Shown here one piece after another: positions 6,068-8,901 of a DNA stretch of 8,901 nt. Position 1 is the stretch's first letter. Each line of letters opens with the position of its first letter. Source of the stretch: an uncultured Rivibacter sp. (GTDB taxonomy: Bacteria; Pseudomonadota; Gammaproteobacteria; Burkholderiales; Burkholderiaceae); the NCBI GenBank assembly GCA_946481025.1, contig CAMLNA010000160.1, positions 1 through 8,901 on the forward strand, read 5' to 3'. The translations under genes were made by a program, and so were the position numbers. The notes under the pieces were generated by a model that made no database searches, was not told the origin of the DNA, and saw only the letters and a list, made by a program, of their open reading frames with translations.

Positions 6068-7925
6068 GGGCGGCCGCCGCGACAACCGCCCCCAGCGCTG
6101 CCAGCAGCGCGCCGAGCCCGAACGCGCCACCGCCGCCGCCCGACGGCCCGGGGGTGGGCGCGGTTGCCGCCGACACGTCGATCGTCTGTGTCGCCACCCG
6201 CTGGCCGCCGGCATCGTCGGTCACCGTGAGGCGCACCGTGAAGCTGCCCGCACCCGATGGCGTGACACTGACCTGCGCCCCCGTCGGCAGGCTGCCCACG
6301 ATGCCGCCGCCATCCACCAGCGTCCACTGGTAGGCCGCGATGGAACGCCCGGCCGCGGCAAACGAGTCGGTGGGTGAAAGCAGCACCGGCTGACCGGCTA
6401 CCGGGGCCGCGGGGCTCACATTGATGAAGGCCCTGCCGTTGGCCGCGGCCAGCACGGCAGCGCCCGCGTCGAGCATGCCGGCACCGCAGGTGGATGTGGT
6501 GCAGTAGCACTCGAGCTGGTCGCTGCCTGTCGGTGCGGCGCAGGCGGCCACGCTGCCGCCCGCGCCGCTGGTGGGAAACGCCCGCGCCGTGCTGCGCAGG
6601 ACGCGGCGGATCTGCGCCGGGTCGAGCGCGGTGTTGGCCGACGCCACCAGCGCGGTGGTGCCCGACACCAGCGGCGCCGAGTAGCTGGTGCCCACCGAGA
6701 TGTTGCTGCCGTTCGTGTAGGCCGAAGCCGCGGGCCCCTGGGTGCCCGAGTTCGTGGTGGTCAGCAGCGGGTAGAGGCAGGCGCCCGAGGTGTTGACGCA
6801 GTTGCCCGCGGGGGCCGCGATCGCGAGTTCGGGCCCGACGCTGGAGAAGCCGGCCTTGGTGCCGATGTGGCGCAGGCCGGCCACGCCGATGACGCCGGGG
6901 CAGTTGGCCGGCTCGACGGCCGCATGGCCGGCGCTGTTGCCGGCCGACGCCACGATCAGCGTGCCGCGCGCGGTGATCTCGCTCACCGCATCGCGGTAGG
7001 CGGCGCTGCACGCACCGCTGCCGCCCAGGCTGAGGTTGATGACGCGCGCGGGGTCGGGGTTGTCCGGCACGCCCGGCACGGCGATACCCGCCGCCCAGCG
7101 CATGCCGGCCAGGATGTCGGAGTCGAAGCCGCCGCACTTGCCGAGCGCCCGCACCGGCAGCACCTTCACGTTCCAGCCGGTGCCGGCCATGCCGGTCGCG
7201 TTGTGGGTCAGGGCGCCGACGATGCCGGCCACTTCGGTGCCATGCCAGCTCGATGACCTGGCTTCCTCGCCGCTGCCGCACGCGCCTGCGGCCGTCCAGT
7301 CGCCGGGGTCCGAGGCGTCGGCGTCGCGGGCATTGCCGTCGTTGGCCGTCTCGACGTCGGCGATGAAGTCGTAGCCGTCGAGCAGCTTGCCGCCGGCCGA
7401 CGCCCGCAGCAGGTCGGGGTGTTCGAATCGCACGCCGGTGTCGAGCACCGCCACCACCAGGTCGGCGCGGCCCTGGGTGACGTCCCAGGCGGCGGCCGCG
7501 TCGATGGCCGACCGCTCGACGCTGGTGGGCGGGCGCAGGTACCACTGGCCCGCCACCGGACCGTCGGTGCCGCCTTGGGCGTACAGCGGGTCGTTGGGCG
7601 TGGCCATCAGTCGGCGCCGCCGGTCGGGGACGGCGTATTCGACGTCGGGCTGCCGCGACAGCCGCTCGGCCAGTTGCTGCGAACCGATGCCGCTGGCCTT
7701 GAGCACCTGCAGCCGTTCGCCGACCTCGGCCCCCGGCTGCAGCGCCAGCGCGAGGCGCTTGCCCAGCGCCTCGCGGGCCTCCTGGGCCTGCGCAGGCGTC
7801 CCGGCGCTCCTGAACTTGACGATCACGCGTGCCTGGGCGTCGTCGCCGGCGCCCGCCTGCGCGAGCGCGCACACGGGCCACACACAGGCGAGGGCAAGGG
7901 CCAGCCAAGAATTCCGGGGGCGCAT
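6042..7925 (-). CDS. Secreted subtilisin-family (S8) serine protease with GlyGly-CTERM-like tail
   Basis: A 627-residue exported protease, numbered from the ATG at 7925. It has a signal peptide (1-22, cleavage after ALA), an inhibitory propeptide-like region (about 30-108, with VIVKF), and an S8 catalytic domain at about 125-455. The triad is Asp162 (AVLDTGV), His228 (WHGTEVAG) and Ser414 (GTSYSAP), with oxyanion-hole Asn330 (ASAGNSAG). Paired cysteines suggest disulfides. A PKD-like domain follows at about 500-586, with YQWTLVDGG and FTVRLTVTDDAGG. The C-terminus (595-627) is a Gly run, a hydrophobic segment and a basic RPRPRRG end, the layout of GlyGly-CTERM sorting signals processed by rhombosortase. 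A GTG at 7931 in frame would add two residues, but the predicted promoter would start transcription after it. The gene follows gap but is separated by a strong terminator. Confidence 0.92.
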   Translation of the reverse strand: MRPRNSWLALALACVWPVCALAQAGAGDDAQARVIVKFRSAGTPAQAQEAREALGKRLALALQPGAEVGERLQVLKASGIGSQQLAERLSRQPDVEYAVPDRRRRLMATPNDPLYAQGGTDGPVAGQWYLRPPTSVERSAIDAAAAWDVTQGRADLVVAVLDTGVRFEHPDLLRASAGGKLLDGYDFIADVETANDGNARDADASDPGDWTAAGACGSGEEARSSSWHGTEVAGIVGALTHNATGMAGTGWNVKVLPVRALGKCGGFDSDILAGMRWAAGIAVPGVPDNPDPARVINLSLGGSGACSAAYRDAVSEITARGTLIVASAGNSAGHAAVEPANCPGVIGVAGLRHIGTKAGFSSVGPELAIAAPAGNCVNTSGACLYPLLTTTNSGTQGPAASAYTNGSNISVGTSYSAPLVSGTTALVASANTALDPAQIRRVLRSTARAFPTSGAGGSVAACAAPTGSDQLECYCTTSTCGAGMLDAGAAVLAAANGRAFINVSPAAPVAGQPVLLSPTDSFAAAGRSIAAYQWTLVDGGGIVGSLPTGAQVSVTPSGAGSFTVRLTVTDDAGGQRVATQTIDVSAATAPTPGPSGGGGGAFGLGALLAALGAVVAAAALRPRPRRG

Positions 7926-7934
7926 GATCACCGC

Positions 7935-7963
7935 ATTACACGCATCACGCAGCCGGCCTGCAA
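7935..7963 (-). promoter_or_regulatory. Putative promoter of the S8 protease gene
   Basis: On the minus strand, TTGCAG (7963-7958) and TGTAAT (7940-7935) are separated by exactly 17 bases. The -10 matches five of six consensus bases and the -35 three of six. Transcription would start near 7928, about three bases before the ATG. The -35 box begins only a few bases after the U-tract of the gap terminator. No Shine-Dalgarno precedes the ATG, consistent with a leaderless or near-leaderless message. Confidence 0.4.
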
Positions 7964-7965
7964 AC

Positions 7966-7989
7966 GAAAAACCCCGCCGAAGCGGGGTT
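7966..7989 (-). terminator. Intrinsic terminator of the gap gene
   Basis: Read on the minus strand: stem AACCCCGC, loop TTCG, stem GCGGGGTT, then TTT. This is an 8-bp perfect GC-rich hairpin with a stable UUCG-type tetraloop and, counting the last stem bases, a run of five T. It lies about 30 bases past the gap stop codon and should separate gap from the protease gene. Confidence 0.88.
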
Positions 7990-8019
7990 GGTCGTGCAAC
8001 AGGTGAAAGGGCTTGCGAA

Positions 8020-8901
<882 letters not shown>

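Noticed and set aside
5731..7908. A 725-codon minus-strand frame overlapping the S8 protease in another register.
   Set aside because: The translation is Arg/Gly/Pro-rich and low in complexity, typical of a shifted GC-rich frame. The overlapping frame has the complete subtilisin triad and signal peptide.

Overview
This is a GC-rich window from a proteobacterial chromosome. Family content and gene style suggest a betaproteobacterium of the Comamonadaceae (Variovorax/Acidovorax-like). That assignment is inferred from protein character, codon bias and the type of intergenic repeat; no 16S or other marker is present. No tRNA, rRNA, CRISPR array, insertion sequence or phage gene was seen.

Layout. 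(1) Positions 1-1139, minus strand: the first codons of a lipoprotein running off the left edge, preceded by a complete AEC-family (auxin efflux carrier/malonate-type) permease. (2) Positions 1211-3775, minus strand: topB, an enlarged DNA topoisomerase III with two zinc-finger/C-terminal modules and a Lys/Ala-rich histone H1-like tail. (3) Positions 3776-4074: a 299-base divergent intergenic region. It holds two identical 74-bp hairpin-rich direct repeats directly upstream of topB, a putative promoter for the rightward operon, and a 27-base alternating pyrimidine-purine tract. (4) Positions 4075-6067, plus strand: a compact operon of three overlapping genes, a SET-domain lysine methyltransferase, a short BirA biotin ligase without the DNA-binding domain, and a membrane-anchored SPOR-like protein. 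(5) Positions 6042-7925, minus strand: a secreted subtilisin-family (S8) protease with propeptide, PKD-like domain and a GlyGly-CTERM-like sorting tail. Its 3' end overlaps the SPOR gene by 26 bp. (6) Positions 8020-8901, minus strand: most of a type I glyceraldehyde-3-phosphate dehydrogenase gene whose start lies beyond the right edge, followed by a strong intrinsic terminator that sits almost on top of the protease promoter.

Most genes are ordinary housekeeping functions (DNA topology, biotinylation, glycolysis, cell envelope). The points most worth following are the divergent pairing of a SET methyltransferase with a topoisomerase whose tail looks like a histone H1 tail, the duplicated structured repeat in the topB leader, and the near-leaderless promoter arrangement of the exported protease. 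Nothing here amounts to a clearly new multi-gene system; those links are hypotheses.
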